Of a stretch of DNA of 64,000 nucleotides, positions 25,715-34,668 are shown in pieces. The stretch covers positions 1-64,000 of the forward strand of contig NZ_JAJFAW010000014.1 in the NCBI RefSeq assembly GCF_020711255.1. The letters run 5' to 3'. A program made the position numbers and the translations under genes. Position 1 is the stretch's first letter, and each line of letters opens with the position of its first letter. Source of the stretch: Hymenobacter plasmatis. GTDB taxonomy: Bacteria > Bacteroidota > Bacteroidia > Cytophagales > Hymenobacteraceae. The notes below the pieces were generated by a model. That model searched no databases, was not told where the DNA came from, and saw only the letters and a list, made by a program, of their open reading frames with translations.

Positions 25715-26179
25715 ATGCCTTGGCTCACTATTGCGATGCTGCTGTTGTTCGGCCTGCTGTTTGTGGCGGCTGAAGTCATTTTCATCCCCGGAACCACCGT
25801 GGTGGGCTTCGTCGGCTTTGCGCTGCTGGTGGTGGGCATATGGATGGGCTACCGCGACTTTGGAACGCCGGTGGGCCACTACGCACTGGGCGGCGTGGTA
25901 GCGCTGGCCGGGCTGATAGTGTACGTGGGGCTGCGGCCCAAAAACCTCGCGCGGGTGGCCCTCAACAGCGTGAATACTGCGGCGGTGAAGGATGTGAGGT
26001 GGCCTGACGTGGCGCCCGGCACGGTGGGCCGTACCCTTTCGGCGCTGCGGCCGTCGGGCACGGCACTGTTTGGGGCCGAGCGGCGCGAAGTGGTGACGCG
26101 GGGCGAATTTGTGGCCACCGGCAGCCAGGTGCGCGTGTTGGGAATTGAGCACAACCGCATTATAGTAGCAGCTGCATAG
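25715..26179 (+). CDS. NfeD-family membrane protein
   Basis: A 154-residue protein of the short NfeD type. Three hydrophobic segments ('IAMLLLFGLLFVAAEV', 'VVGFVGFALLVVGIWMG', 'YALGGVVALAGLIVYVGL') occupy residues 1-75. From about 95 the C-terminal OB-fold begins ('GTVGRTLSALRPSGTALF') and ends with 'VRVLGIEHNRIIV', as in NfeD. NfeD proteins pair with flotillins, and floA begins 31 bases downstream on the same strand. Together they probably organise membrane microdomains. Confidence 0.92.
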   Translation: MPWLTIAMLLLFGLLFVAAEVIFIPGTTVVGFVGFALLVVGIWMGYRDFGTPVGHYALGGVVALAGLIVYVGLRPKNLARVALNSVNTAAVKDVRWPDVAPGTVGRTLSALRPSGTALFGAERREVVTRGEFVATGSQVRVLGIEHNRIIVAAA

Positions 26180-26199
26180 TTGGGTGTAAAATTCTGCGC

Positions 26200-26207
26200 T
26201 ACCTTAC
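26200..26207 (+). promoter_or_regulatory. -7-like box three bases before floA ATG
   Basis: TACCTTAC resembles TAnnTTTG (two mismatches) and ends three bases before the ATG. It may give a second, leaderless start inside the nfeD-floA operon. Confidence 0.2.
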
Positions 26208-26210
26208 GGC

Positions 26211-27215
26211 ATGAATTTCCCCTTATTTCCATTGGCGGTAGCAGCCGTTGTGCTGCTCGTGTTCCTGTACTTTTTCCCCATCAGCCTGTGGGTCACGGCT
26301 ATTTTTTCGGGGGTGCGGGTGAGCTTGTTTCAGCTGGCTTTCATGCGGGTTCGGAAGGTGCCGCCTTCGCTCATCGTCAATTCGCTAATTACGTCTACCA
26401 AGGCCGGCTTGCAGCTGACCGCCAACGACCTGGAGACGCACTTCCTGGCCGGGGGCAACGTGCCCAGCGTCATCAAAGCCCTGATTTCGGCCGATAAGGC
26501 CAATATTCCGCTCACCTTCAAGCAGGCCACTGCTATCGACCTGGCGGGCCGCAACGTGTTTGAGGCCGTGACCACCAGCGTGAACCCAAAGGTGATTAAC
26601 ACGCCCAACGTGGCGGCGGTATCGCAGGATGGCATTCAGCTCATTGTTATTGCCCGGGTTACGGTGCGCGCCAATATTGCCCAACTGGTGGGCGGTGCCG
26701 GCGAAGAAACCATTCTGGCGCGGGTAGGCGAGGGCATCGTGACCAGCATCGGCTCGTCGAAATCGCACAAGGAAGTGCTGGAAAACCCGGATAAGATTTC
26801 CAAGCTGGTGCTCTCCAAAGGCCTGGATGCGGGCACGGCGTTCGAAATCCTGTCCATCGACATTGCCGACGTGGATATCGGAGAAAACATCGGGGCCAAG
26901 CTGCAAATGGACCAGGCCGCGGCTGACTTGCGCGTGGCCGAGGCCCGCGCAGAAGAGCGCCGCGCCATGGCCGTGGCCGTGGAGCAGGAAAACCGCGCCA
27001 AAACCCAGGACGCCAAGGCCCGCGTGGTCGAAGCCGAGGCCGAAATCCCCAAAGCCATTGCCGAAGCCTTCCGCAGCGGTAACCTGGGCGTGATGGACTA
27101 CTACAAAATGCGCAACGTGCAGGCCGATACCGAAATGCGCGATTCCATTGCGAACCCCGGCGGTAGTGGCAGCGGCAGTATCAAGCCGGGTAGGGAAGAA
27201 GGGCGGCAGAGCTAA
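26211..27215 (+). CDS. floA: Flotillin-like protein FloA
   Basis: A 334-residue membrane scaffold protein, typical length for FloA (formerly UPF0365). A hydrophobic hairpin-like N-terminus (about 5-40) is followed by an SPFH/PHB-type domain ('[32 protein letters not shown]') and a helical region rich in Ala, Glu and Arg ('[26 protein letters not shown]'), which mediates oligomer formation in flotillins. The end is a Gly/Ser-rich tail. FloA with NfeD is a standard pair linked to membrane fluidity and microdomains. Confidence 0.95.
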   Translation: MNFPLFPLAVAAVVLLVFLYFFPISLWVTAIFSGVRVSLFQLAFMRVRKVPPSLIVNSLITSTKAGLQLTANDLETHFLAGGNVPSVIKALISADKANIPLTFKQATAIDLAGRNVFEAVTTSVNPKVINTPNVAAVSQDGIQLIVIARVTVRANIAQLVGGAGEETILARVGEGIVTSIGSSKSHKEVLENPDKISKLVLSKGLDAGTAFEILSIDIADVDIGENIGAKLQMDQAAADLRVAEARAEERRAMAVAVEQENRAKTQDAKARVVEAEAEIPKAIAEAFRSGNLGVMDYYKMRNVQADTEMRDSIANPGGSGSGSIKPGREEGRQS

Positions 27216-27225
27216 CGTCCCGTTT

Positions 27226-27395
27226 GTCATTGCGAGGCCGCAGGCCGTGGCAATCCGTCCTCTCCCTGCAACCAGCCCCTGAGTTGTGACAGGCCCAAAT
27301 AAAAAAGCCCCGGCTCTGAGCAGAGCCGGGGCTTTTCACATTAGGAGGCTAGTCGCTGAGACCAGGACGGATTGCTTCGCTGCGCTCGCAATGAC
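27226..27395. repeat. Type II palindromic repeat, copy 2, enclosing a terminator
   Basis: Left arm GTCATTGCGAGGCCGCAGGC...GGCAATCCGTCCTC begins 10 bases after the floA stop codon; right arm (GGACGGATTGCTTCGCTGCGCTCGC...) ends at 27395. The arms are more diverged from each other than in copy 1 (7494). The enclosed hairpin (27303-27336) is a strong terminator. Confidence 0.85.
27303..27336. terminator. Shared terminator between floA and PD40/OmpA gene
   Basis: Perfect 16-bp stem AAAAGCCCCGGCTCTG / CAGAGCCGGGGCTTTT with a two-base loop. T tracts on both strands, suited to ending both convergent genes. It lies inside a type II repeat. Confidence 0.85.
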
Positions 27396-27418
27396 AGACA
27401 GTAAGCTAAGCGCAGGGC

Positions 27419-29497
27419 TTACTTCTTCGTGATGGTAAACTCTACGCGGCGGTTCTTGGCCCGCGTTTCCTCTTGGTCGTTGCTGGCAATGGGCTTGGTG
27501 CCGCCGTAGCCCTCGGTGGTGATGCGGCCGCCGTTGATGCCGTGGCTGCTGAGGTATTTCTTCACCTCATTCACCCGGTCCTGGCTCAATTTCAGGTTGA
27601 GAGCAGGGTCGCCCTGGTTGTCGGTGTGGCCCGAGATTTTGATTTCTACCGTGGGGTAGTCCTTCATAATCCGGATGAGACGCGCCAGCTCGGGGTAAGA
27701 GCTGGTGTTCAAGTAGTACTTACTCTGCTGGAAGAAGATGTTATTCAGCTTCACCGTCTGGCCCACATTGAAGGGCACGAGGAACAGGTCCTCCTTCTGC
27801 TCCGAGTATTTGTCCTTGGCCGTTACGTCGAGGTTGGCGTTTTCGGCGAGGTAGCCTTTGGCTTCGGCGCGCATGCCATACTGCACGCCGCTGGGCAGCA
27901 CAATGGTGTAGGAACCGTCGACGGGGTCGGTTTCGGTTACCCCGATTTCTTCACCCGTGAGCAGGTTTTCGTAGTGAATGATGGCGCGCACGGGCTTCTT
28001 GGTATTCACGTCGAGCACGCGGCCGGTTACCAGCGTCACCACTTCGGGCTGGAACGCGGGGGCCAGTGAGATGCGGAAGATGTCCTTGGAGTTGTCGATG
28101 CCATTGCGCGACGACACGAGGTACGCATCCTGGCCGGCAGCCGAAATGGTGTAGTAAGCGTCGAAGTCAGGCGAGTTCACCACCGGGCCCAGGTTGCGGG
28201 GCGGGCTCCAGTTGGTCCAAGTATCGTCGAGGCGCTTCGTGTAGAAAATGTCCGATTTGCCGTAGCCGCCGCGACCTTCGCTGGCGAAGTATAGGGTCTT
28301 ATCGTCGGCGGCCAAGAAGGGGGCAAAGTCCGACTTGTCGGTGTTCACGTTCGGGCCCAGGTTCTTGGGCTTGGTCCAGGCATTTGGAGCATCGGGCACG
28401 GGGAAGCTCACGAAGATGTCTTGGCCGCCTTTGCCGTCGGGGCGGTCCACGGCCATCAGCAGGGCTTTGCCCGAAGTGGCCAGGAAGAAATCGACGTGTT
28501 CTTTGTCGTTGTTGATAAAGTCTTTGATGTCCTGCGGTACGGGCTGTGTCCAGCCCATGCGGGTGCGCTTGCTGAGGCTGCAGCCCAAGGGGTCGAGGGT
28601 GCCGTCGCGGTTATAAATGTTGATGAGAATGGCGCTTTGGCCATTGGCCGACACCGAGGCGAGGCCGTTGGGGTCGTCGGGGGTGTTCACGGGGCTGCCC
28701 AGGTTTTTGGCCTGGTTCCAGGTTCTGTTTTTGCCGCTGGCCAATGTAGAGTACCACACGTCCTGCGGGTCGCGGCTGCCGCCCACGTTGCCGGGGTGGC
28801 TCTGGCGGGCGAAGTACAGCGTGCGGCCGTCGGGCGAGATAACGGGGTGCGTGTCGACGTAGCGCGTGTTTACGTTCGGGCCCAGGTTCACCAGCGACGA
28901 GTCGAACTGCGTGGAGAGCACCGCGTCGGGGCCTTTGGGCGCGTCAAAGGCCTTTTTTACCATGGTGGAGGCCACGTCGGCGATGCCGATGGCGTCAATC
29001 TGGTTCACGCCTTCCACCTTGCCGGTGTTCATGCGCACCACCACGCCCAGGGTGCGGTATTCGGCCGCGGGGAAGCGCACTTCCAGGGTGCGGAAGGGCT
29101 CGGGCAGCGGGCCGGGGTTGTCGTTGGAGTACACCTCGTGGTGCCCGCCTTTGGTATCTACCAGCTCAATTTTGGTGATGGAGCCGGGGTTGAAGTTCTC
29201 CACCACGGTCACCTGCTGGGCAGCTATTGAGCGGGCAAAGCGAACCTCGATGAACTCGTTGGGCCCTTCTTTTTTCGGAATCCAGGCGTCGTTGCTGATT
29301 TGGCCCAGCGGCAGGGCATTTGGCGTGCTCAGTACCTGAGATGGAGAGAAGGGCTCCTTGCCTTCCGATTTCTGCGACGACACCGCTACCAAGCGGGCTG
29401 CCCACAGTACGTGTTGCGCTTGAACGGTGGGGGCGGCCAGGAGCAACAGCGCTATCGGCCCAAGGGCCAATAGGCGAGACACAAAGGAATTAATCAT
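27419..29497 (-). CDS. PD40 / Cna-like / OmpA-family outer-membrane protein
   Basis: A 692-residue protein with a signal peptide ending 'APTVQAQ' near residue 27. The first third contains a beta-sandwich region; residues about 210-450 form a WD40-like (PD40) propeller with repeats such as 'HPVISPDGRTLYFA' and 'FLAADDKTLYFASEGRGGYG'. A carboxypeptidase-regulatory-like domain follows ('VTGRVLDVNTKKPVRAII'). The C-terminus is an OmpA peptidoglycan-binding domain with 'ISGHTDNQGD' and 'NRRVEFTI'. This PD40-Cna-OmpA order matches the Bacteroidota family to which the T9SS-associated protein PorE belongs, but such proteins have several roles and the other T9SS core genes are absent here. Confidence 0.9.
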   Translation of the reverse strand: MINSFVSRLLALGPIALLLLAAPTVQAQHVLWAARLVAVSSQKSEGKEPFSPSQVLSTPNALPLGQISNDAWIPKKEGPNEFIEVRFARSIAAQQVTVVENFNPGSITKIELVDTKGGHHEVYSNDNPGPLPEPFRTLEVRFPAAEYRTLGVVVRMNTGKVEGVNQIDAIGIADVASTMVKKAFDAPKGPDAVLSTQFDSSLVNLGPNVNTRYVDTHPVISPDGRTLYFARQSHPGNVGGSRDPQDVWYSTLASGKNRTWNQAKNLGSPVNTPDDPNGLASVSANGQSAILINIYNRDGTLDPLGCSLSKRTRMGWTQPVPQDIKDFINNDKEHVDFFLATSGKALLMAVDRPDGKGGQDIFVSFPVPDAPNAWTKPKNLGPNVNTDKSDFAPFLAADDKTLYFASEGRGGYGKSDIFYTKRLDDTWTNWSPPRNLGPVVNSPDFDAYYTISAAGQDAYLVSSRNGIDNSKDIFRISLAPAFQPEVVTLVTGRVLDVNTKKPVRAIIHYENLLTGEEIGVTETDPVDGSYTIVLPSGVQYGMRAEAKGYLAENANLDVTAKDKYSEQKEDLFLVPFNVGQTVKLNNIFFQQSKYYLNTSSYPELARLIRIMKDYPTVEIKISGHTDNQGDPALNLKLSQDRVNEVKKYLSSHGINGGRITTEGYGGTKPIASNDQEETRAKNRRVEFTITKK

Positions 29498-29922
29498 AGA
29501 AGGAATAGCAGAAAAAGTAAAACTTCAGGGGCATGGCTGGCCAGATTATCAGCGCAGTAGCAGGCCCAAGCGGCTTTATTTACAGCTAACCTAATGAAAA
29601 ACTAGTTCCCGGGCCACATTGCGCCGTGCATTGCCGTCCCGCTGCCGCTTCTTAAAACAGTTTGATACGGCTTGTTTGTAGCTGATAATGAAGTGGTTTT
29701 AGGCGCGTTTGGGCCATGGCGGGGCAAGGCGCCGCGCCTTGGCTGGGTGCACGGGCAAGGGCGGAATTTTGCTGGTTACGCTGGCGCTTGGGCCACCCGC
29801 CGATGCTCGTGGGCAGTCGCGTCGTTGCCGGCCGCTGCACTACCCGCCTGGCCACCGACCATGATAGCCGGTTGGCCAAGCGGAGTGCTGTACGGCAGCA
29901 TTCCTTCGGAACCAGAATGTCG
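29498..29922. other. 425-base gap with no recognisable gene
   Basis: Between the start of the PD40/OmpA gene and the end of the hybrid kinase gene. The first 100 bases would hold the promoter of the minus-strand OmpA-family gene. Short open frames on both strands lack a plausible start, signal or family likeness. No repeat arm, terminator or RNA structure stands out. Confidence 0.5.
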
Positions 29923-32745
29923 TCAGGCGGGTACTTCCATCGGCAGCACGCGCAGCAGCTCTTCCAGTCCCTGGGCCAGCTGTTCGGTTGCGCTTTGGCG
30001 TTCGGCTTCGGAGCTGGTTGCGGCTTCCAGACATTGGAGCAAGGGTGCCAGGCCGGCGGCCCCGAGCAGCTGCAGCGAGGGCCGCAGCTTGTGGGCCACA
30101 GCCGCCGCGGTGGGCCATTCGGCCGTGGCTTGGGCTGCGCGCAGGTCGGCTACGCTGCCGGGTGTGTTGGTGCGGAAGGATGTCAGAATGCGGTTCATGA
30201 AGGCCGTATTGCCGCGGGCCGTTTGGTGCAGCAGGGCCAGGTCGAAGGGTGGTTTTGCCTCGGGTGGAGCCGCGGTTGGGCTGGCTGCTGGGGTCGTGGC
30301 AGGTTCGCTCGGCGGTGCGGGAGCCTCCGCCGGAGGTGCATCGGGAAGGGAATCCGGGCGCGGTAGATCCACCAGGGGCCCAGGGGCGCCCGCAATCAGG
30401 GAGGCCAGCTTGCTGAGCAACTCGGCTTCGTCGAACGGCTTGGGCAGGGTGTCGTTCATGCCCGCGGCGGCATACTTTTCCGCATCGGCCCGGAAGGCGT
30501 TGGCCGTAAGGGCGAGGATGGGCGTGGCGGCCCGCGCAGCATCGGGGTAGGCGCGGATGTGGGCCGTGGCTTCCAGGCCATTCATGCCTGGCATCTGGAT
30601 ATCCATGAGGATGACATCGTAACGGCTTTGCTCGAATAGCACCAGGGCTTCGACGCCACTGGCGGCTTCGTCGACGATTACGCCGTGGCTTTCCAGCAGC
30701 AGTTGGGCTACTTCGCGGTTCACGGGATTATCCTCTACCAGCAGCACGCGGCGGCCCCGCACAGCCGCTTCCTGCACCGGCACCACGGGGCCCATGGCCG
30801 TACGCCGAGCCTCGGCGCTGGCTTTGGGCAGGGTCGTAATGAATGAAAATGAGCTGCCTTGCCCGTGCTGGCTTTGCACCGTGAGCCGGCCCCCCATCTG
30901 GGCCACCAGTGCCCGGCTGATGCTCAGGCCCAGGCCCGTACCCCCAAACTGCCGGGTGGTGTCGGCGTAGGCCTGGGTAAACTCCTGGAAGATGCTCTCC
31001 AGCTTGTCGGGCGCAATGCCAATGCCGCTGTCCGTCACCCGGAACTCGGTGGTGAGTGTGTCTTCGGTTTCGCTCACGAAGTACCCGCCCACCGACACCG
31101 TGCCGCCCGACGGCGTAAACTTGATGGCGTTCGACAGCAGGTTAATCAGAATCTGGTTGAGCCGGTACGAATCGCCTACCACCCACGGCAGGGGGCAGGA
31201 GTCGCGCAGCAGCGTGCCTACCACCCGGATGCCCTTTTCCTGCGCCTGTATCACCAGCGGCTCGGCCGCCTTGCCCATCGAATCGCAAAGGTTGAAGGCC
31301 GACTGCTCCAAATCCAGCTTGCCGGAGGTGATTTTGGCCATGTCGAGTACGTCGTTCACCACGTTGAGCAGGTGGCGCCCCGAATGCTGGATAATGGCGG
31401 TGTAGTTGCGCTGCTGCTCGTTGAGGCCGGTCTTGACGAGCAGGTTGGTCATACCCAGCACGCCATTTAGCGGCGTCCGGATTTCGTGGCTCATGTTGGC
31501 CAGAAAATTCTCGCGGGACGTGGCCGCGGCTTCGGCCGCGTGCTGGGCGTTCTTGAGGTCCGTGATGTCAGTGCTCACGCCGAGTACCTGGGCCGTACCG
31601 TCGGCCAGCACCAGCGGGCAGCGCACCGTCTGGTACCAGCGCGCTTCGCCATTGGCCAGCTTCACCGAGGTTTGAATGGTCAGCTGCTCGCCGGTGCGGA
31701 GGACTTGCTGGTCGGCCTGCATCGAGGTTTGGAGTTCCTCTTTGCTCAAGGCCGCCTCCATAGAGTCGACGTTTGCCAGTTGGCTCACGCGGCTGCGCAG
31801 GGCCACCATCTCGGCGTTCTCAAATATGGTGCGTCCTTCGGCGTCGCGCACCCAAATTAGGTTGGGGTTGAGGTCCAGCACTAGGTTGGTGAACGTTTGC
31901 TGGGCCAGCGCCTGGGCCTCGCTCTGGCGGGAGCGCGCCTCGGCCTGGCGCCGGTTCGTGATGTCGAGGCCGTAGCACATCATTTCCCGCAGCACCCCGT
32001 CGGCCCCAAAGATGGGCTGGTAATAACACTGCCAATAAATGGCGATTTCGCCGGTGGGCCCGGGCCAGCGCTCTTCCCAGCTCACCACCTCGCGGTTGGT
32101 CACCGCGCGCTCAAACAGGCGGCGCCGGCGCACGGCCAGCGCGGGAGGCAAGCCTACGTTGGCGCAGTGGTCGGCAAAATTCAGCCCCACGCGCGCTTTC
32201 CGCAGCGCCGGGTCGGGTTCGGCGTAGGGGTTCACGTAGCGGTAGCGTTGGTCGGGGTCGAGTACCGTCACCACGGCCGGCAAGTGGGCCAGAATGGTTT
32301 CGTAGAACTCGCGCTGCTCGCGGGTATCCTGCTCGGCCTGCCGCTGCGCGGTCACGTCGGTGAGGTACAGCATGGCAACGCCCTCTTCCGGCACCGGCAC
32401 CGCAAACAGTAGAAACTGCAGGCCGTTGGCCAGCAAGTCGCGTTGCAGCTTCTCGCCGCTGCGCAGCGCTTGCATGGCCGCCTGCATCAGCTGCGGGCGC
32501 ACCCGCGAGGGCCCTTTGGCTTGCAGCTCATCGGCCAGCATGGCCGCCGCGGGGTTGGCGTACAGGAGCTCCCCGGCAGCACTTAGCCGCAAAATCGGAT
32601 TCGGGTTGAGCTGGGGGATGCGGCCGGCGGTGCGCAGCCGGGCCGCCTCGGCCTTGGCCTCGGCACAGCGTGTGCGTTCGGCCAGGAGCAGGGCGCGGAG
32701 TTCGGCCGGGTCGTCCGGCAGGAGCGAGGAGTCATTAGCTGTCAT
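29923..32745 (-). CDS. Hybrid sensor histidine kinase (PAS-PAS-PAS-HisKA-HATPase-REC-Hpt)
   Basis: A 940-residue multi-step phosphorelay protein without transmembrane segments, so it senses cytoplasmic cues. Three PAS-like regions span about 45-135, 145-270 and 285-400. The HisKA domain carries His420 in 'NMSHEIRTPLNG', and the HATPase has 'INLLSNAIKFT', 'DSGIGI' and 'GGTGLGLSIS' (601-610). The receiver has 'LLVEDNPVNR' and phospho-acceptor Asp715 in 'ILMDIQMPG'. A Pro/Ala-rich linker (785-835) leads to a C-terminal Hpt domain with His885 in 'AHKLRPSLQLLG'. All four phospho-transfer sites look intact. No output regulator lies nearby. An ATG (32745) directly follows a GTG. Confidence 0.95.
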   Translation of the reverse strand: MTANDSSLLPDDPAELRALLLAERTRCAEAKAEAARLRTAGRIPQLNPNPILRLSAAGELLYANPAAAMLADELQAKGPSRVRPQLMQAAMQALRSGEKLQRDLLANGLQFLLFAVPVPEEGVAMLYLTDVTAQRQAEQDTREQREFYETILAHLPAVVTVLDPDQRYRYVNPYAEPDPALRKARVGLNFADHCANVGLPPALAVRRRRLFERAVTNREVVSWEERWPGPTGEIAIYWQCYYQPIFGADGVLREMMCYGLDITNRRQAEARSRQSEAQALAQQTFTNLVLDLNPNLIWVRDAEGRTIFENAEMVALRSRVSQLANVDSMEAALSKEELQTSMQADQQVLRTGEQLTIQTSVKLANGEARWYQTVRCPLVLADGTAQVLGVSTDITDLKNAQHAAEAAATSRENFLANMSHEIRTPLNGVLGMTNLLVKTGLNEQQRNYTAIIQHSGRHLLNVVNDVLDMAKITSGKLDLEQSAFNLCDSMGKAAEPLVIQAQEKGIRVVGTLLRDSCPLPWVVGDSYRLNQILINLLSNAIKFTPSGGTVSVGGYFVSETEDTLTTEFRVTDSGIGIAPDKLESIFQEFTQAYADTTRQFGGTGLGLSISRALVAQMGGRLTVQSQHGQGSSFSFITTLPKASAEARRTAMGPVVPVQEAAVRGRRVLLVEDNPVNREVAQLLLESHGVIVDEAASGVEALVLFEQSRYDVILMDIQMPGMNGLEATAHIRAYPDAARAATPILALTANAFRADAEKYAAAGMNDTLPKPFDEAELLSKLASLIAGAPGPLVDLPRPDSLPDAPPAEAPAPPSEPATTPAASPTAAPPEAKPPFDLALLHQTARGNTAFMNRILTSFRTNTPGSVADLRAAQATAEWPTAAAVAHKLRPSLQLLGAAGLAPLLQCLEAATSSEAERQSATEQLAQGLEELLRVLPMEVPA

Positions 32746-32752
32746 CACCTTA

Positions 32753-32760
32753 CAAAGATG
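32753..32760 (-). promoter_or_regulatory. -7-like box before hybrid kinase gene
   Basis: Minus-strand CATCTTTG, one mismatch from TAnnTTTG, seven bases before the ATG. The same octamer is used in the tRNA-Val promoter candidate. Confidence 0.35.
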
Positions 32761-32801
32761 CCTGACAATAAGCAGAACGCTTCGGGGGAAGGCGCTGCGC
32801 T

Positions 32802-32840
32802 GAATGAAGAATGAAGAATGTGGAATGAAGAATTGGAATT
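32802..32840. repeat. Short AT-rich direct repeats of GAATGAAGAAT type
   Basis: TGAATGAAGAATGAAGAATG followed by TGGAATGAAGAATTGGAAT, three to four imperfect copies in the 132-base space between rpoN and the kinase gene. Composition differs from its surroundings. Sequences of this style ('MKNEEW/ILHSSF'-like in translation) recur between genes in many Bacteroidota. Confidence 0.55.
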
Positions 32841-32877
32841 GAGCTAAAGTGCTCGAACTTCCTCATTCCTCGAAGCG

Positions 32878-34470
32878 CTAAAGTTCTTTGCGCAGGCGGG
32901 CTACCGGAATATTGAGCTGCTCGCGGTACTTGGCCACGGTGCGGCGGGCAATGTTGTAGCCCCGGGCGTTGAGCATCTTCTCCAGTTTGTCGTCGCTTAA
33001 GGGGCGCTCTTTGCTTTCCTTGCCAATCAACTCTTTCAGGATGCTTTTCACCTCGCGGCTGCTGGCGTCCTCGCCCGAGTCGGTGGCAATGCCTTCGGAG
33101 AAGAAGTACTTGAGCGGGTAGATGCCAAACTCCGTCTGAATGGACTTGGAATTGGCCACGCGGCTCACCGTCGAAATGTCCATGCCAATGCGCTGGGCAA
33201 TGTCCTTCAGAATCATCGGCTTGAGCTTGCCTTCGTCGCCTTCGGCAAAGAAGTCGCGCTGCAGCTCCACAATGGCATTCATGGTGCGCAGCAGCGTGTT
33301 TTGGCGCTGCCGGATGGCATCGATAAACCACTTGGCCGAGTCCAGCTTCTGCTTCACGAAGGTCACGGCTTCCTTCATCTTAGCGTCCTTCTTGGCCGCC
33401 TTGTCGTAGGTCCGGAACATCTCGGTGTAGGCCGGGCTCACGCGCAGCTCGGGCGCGTTGCGGGCGTTCAGGGTCAGGTTGAAGATGCCGTTGTCGTTCG
33501 TCAGAATGAAGTCCGGCATCAGGTACTGCGTCTTGCCCAAGCCGCTGGGGCCGCTGCCGCCCGGCTTGGGGTTGAGCTTCAGAATGACGTTGATGGCTTC
33601 CTTCAGCTCGTCGTCCTCAAGGTCCAGCTTCTGCTGAATGCGGGGGTAGTGCTTCTTGCTGAACTCGTCGAACGTTTCGGTGAGAATGCGCTCGGCGTTG
33701 GTGGTGGCCTCGTCCTGGGGGCGGCGCTCGAGCTGCAGCAGCAGGCACTCGGGCAGGTCGCGCGCGCCAATGCCGGGCGGGTCGAAGCCCTGAATCACGC
33801 GCAGCACGGCCTCAATCTCGGTCACGGTCACTTCCAGGTTCTGCGAAAAGGCCAGGTCGTTGGCAATGGCCGAGAGGTCGCGCCGGATGTAGCCGTCGCC
33901 GTCGATGGAGCCGATGAGCTGCTGGCCAATGGCCTCCTGGCGCTCGTCGAGGTCGGCAAAGTGGAGCTGGTCGAGCAGCGAATCCATGAGCGAGCCGCTG
34001 GTGTCGGCCAGGGGCGTGTCGCGCTCCTCTTCTTCGCCGGGGCCGTCGCCCTGCATCTTGTAGCCGGCTATTTCGTCGTCGTTGAGGTAGTCGCTCAGGT
34101 CGAGGTCGGTGTTGTCGGGCGCAGCTTCGCTGTCCACGGGGCCTTCGTCCTTGGGCTGAAGGTCGGGCTCGGGCATTTCGTCGGCCATTTCCTGGTCGGC
34201 GCCGCGGTCGTCGAAATCTTCGTCCAGCGTGTTTTCGTCGTTGTCGAGGGACGCATCGGGGTCGTCCGAATCGTCGCTGTCGTCCTCGTCCCGCTCCATT
34301 TCCTCGGGCTCGTCGTCGGCCTCGTCCTCTTCCAGGGCGGGGTTTACCTCCATCTCCTCCTTGATGCGGGTTTCAAGCTCGGCCGTAGGAATCTGCAGCA
34401 GCTTAATAAACTGAATCTGCTGCGGGCTAAGCTTTTGGGAAAGGAGCTGTTTAAGGTCGAGGCGTTGCAT
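32878..34470 (-). CDS. rpoN: RNA polymerase sigma-54 factor
   Basis: A 530-residue alternative sigma factor that needs an AAA+ activator. Region I (1-45) has the Gln/Leu-rich 'LSPQQIQFIKLLQIPTAEL'. Region II is enlarged and strongly acidic: about residues 48-150 are largely Asp and Glu. The core-binding domain ('LDERQEAIGQQLIGSIDGDGYI'; 'FDPPGIGARDLPECLLLQL') and the DNA-binding part ('IAQRIGMDISTVSRVANSK') follow. The RpoN box 'ARRTVAKYRE' is near the C-terminus (508-517). No sigma-54 activator is in the window. Divergent from asnS. Confidence 0.96.
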   Translation of the reverse strand: MQRLDLKQLLSQKLSPQQIQFIKLLQIPTAELETRIKEEMEVNPALEEDEADDEPEEMERDEDDSDDSDDPDASLDNDENTLDEDFDDRGADQEMADEMPEPDLQPKDEGPVDSEAAPDNTDLDLSDYLNDDEIAGYKMQGDGPGEEEERDTPLADTSGSLMDSLLDQLHFADLDERQEAIGQQLIGSIDGDGYIRRDLSAIANDLAFSQNLEVTVTEIEAVLRVIQGFDPPGIGARDLPECLLLQLERRPQDEATTNAERILTETFDEFSKKHYPRIQQKLDLEDDELKEAINVILKLNPKPGGSGPSGLGKTQYLMPDFILTNDNGIFNLTLNARNAPELRVSPAYTEMFRTYDKAAKKDAKMKEAVTFVKQKLDSAKWFIDAIRQRQNTLLRTMNAIVELQRDFFAEGDEGKLKPMILKDIAQRIGMDISTVSRVANSKSIQTEFGIYPLKYFFSEGIATDSGEDASSREVKSILKELIGKESKERPLSDDKLEKMLNARGYNIARRTVAKYREQLNIPVARLRKEL

Positions 34471-34606
34471 AGGAACGAAAATACGAAAAGGCCGGGCCGG
34501 CAGCCGTTTTTACTAAAATTTGGCATGAAAAGTTGGCGACGGCCACAACTCCCGCTGCCAGCTAAGGCAGCCCCAACGCTATACTCACGCATTGCTGCGC
34601 TATTCC

Positions 34607-34621
34607 CCAACTACAAGTTGG
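34607..34621. promoter_or_regulatory. 15-bp palindrome upstream of asnS -7 box
   Basis: CCAACT-ACA-AGTTGG, perfect 6-bp arms, ends nine bases before the asnS -7 box, within the expected spacer. Could be an operator for asnS; no candidate regulator. Confidence 0.25.
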
Positions 34622-34630
34622 AGTTACGGC

Positions 34631-34638
34631 TACCTTTG
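34631..34638 (+). promoter_or_regulatory. -7 box of asnS
   Basis: TACCTTTG, exact match to TAnnTTTG, 30 bases before the ATG at 34669. Confidence 0.5.
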
Positions 34639-34668
34639 CCCCCTTATCACCCGCTTCTCCGCTAAGTT

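Noticed and set aside
29716..30366. 216-codon + strand frame reaching into the 425-base gap
   Set aside because: Most of it is antisense to the hybrid kinase; the part in the gap has no signal, motif or promoter.
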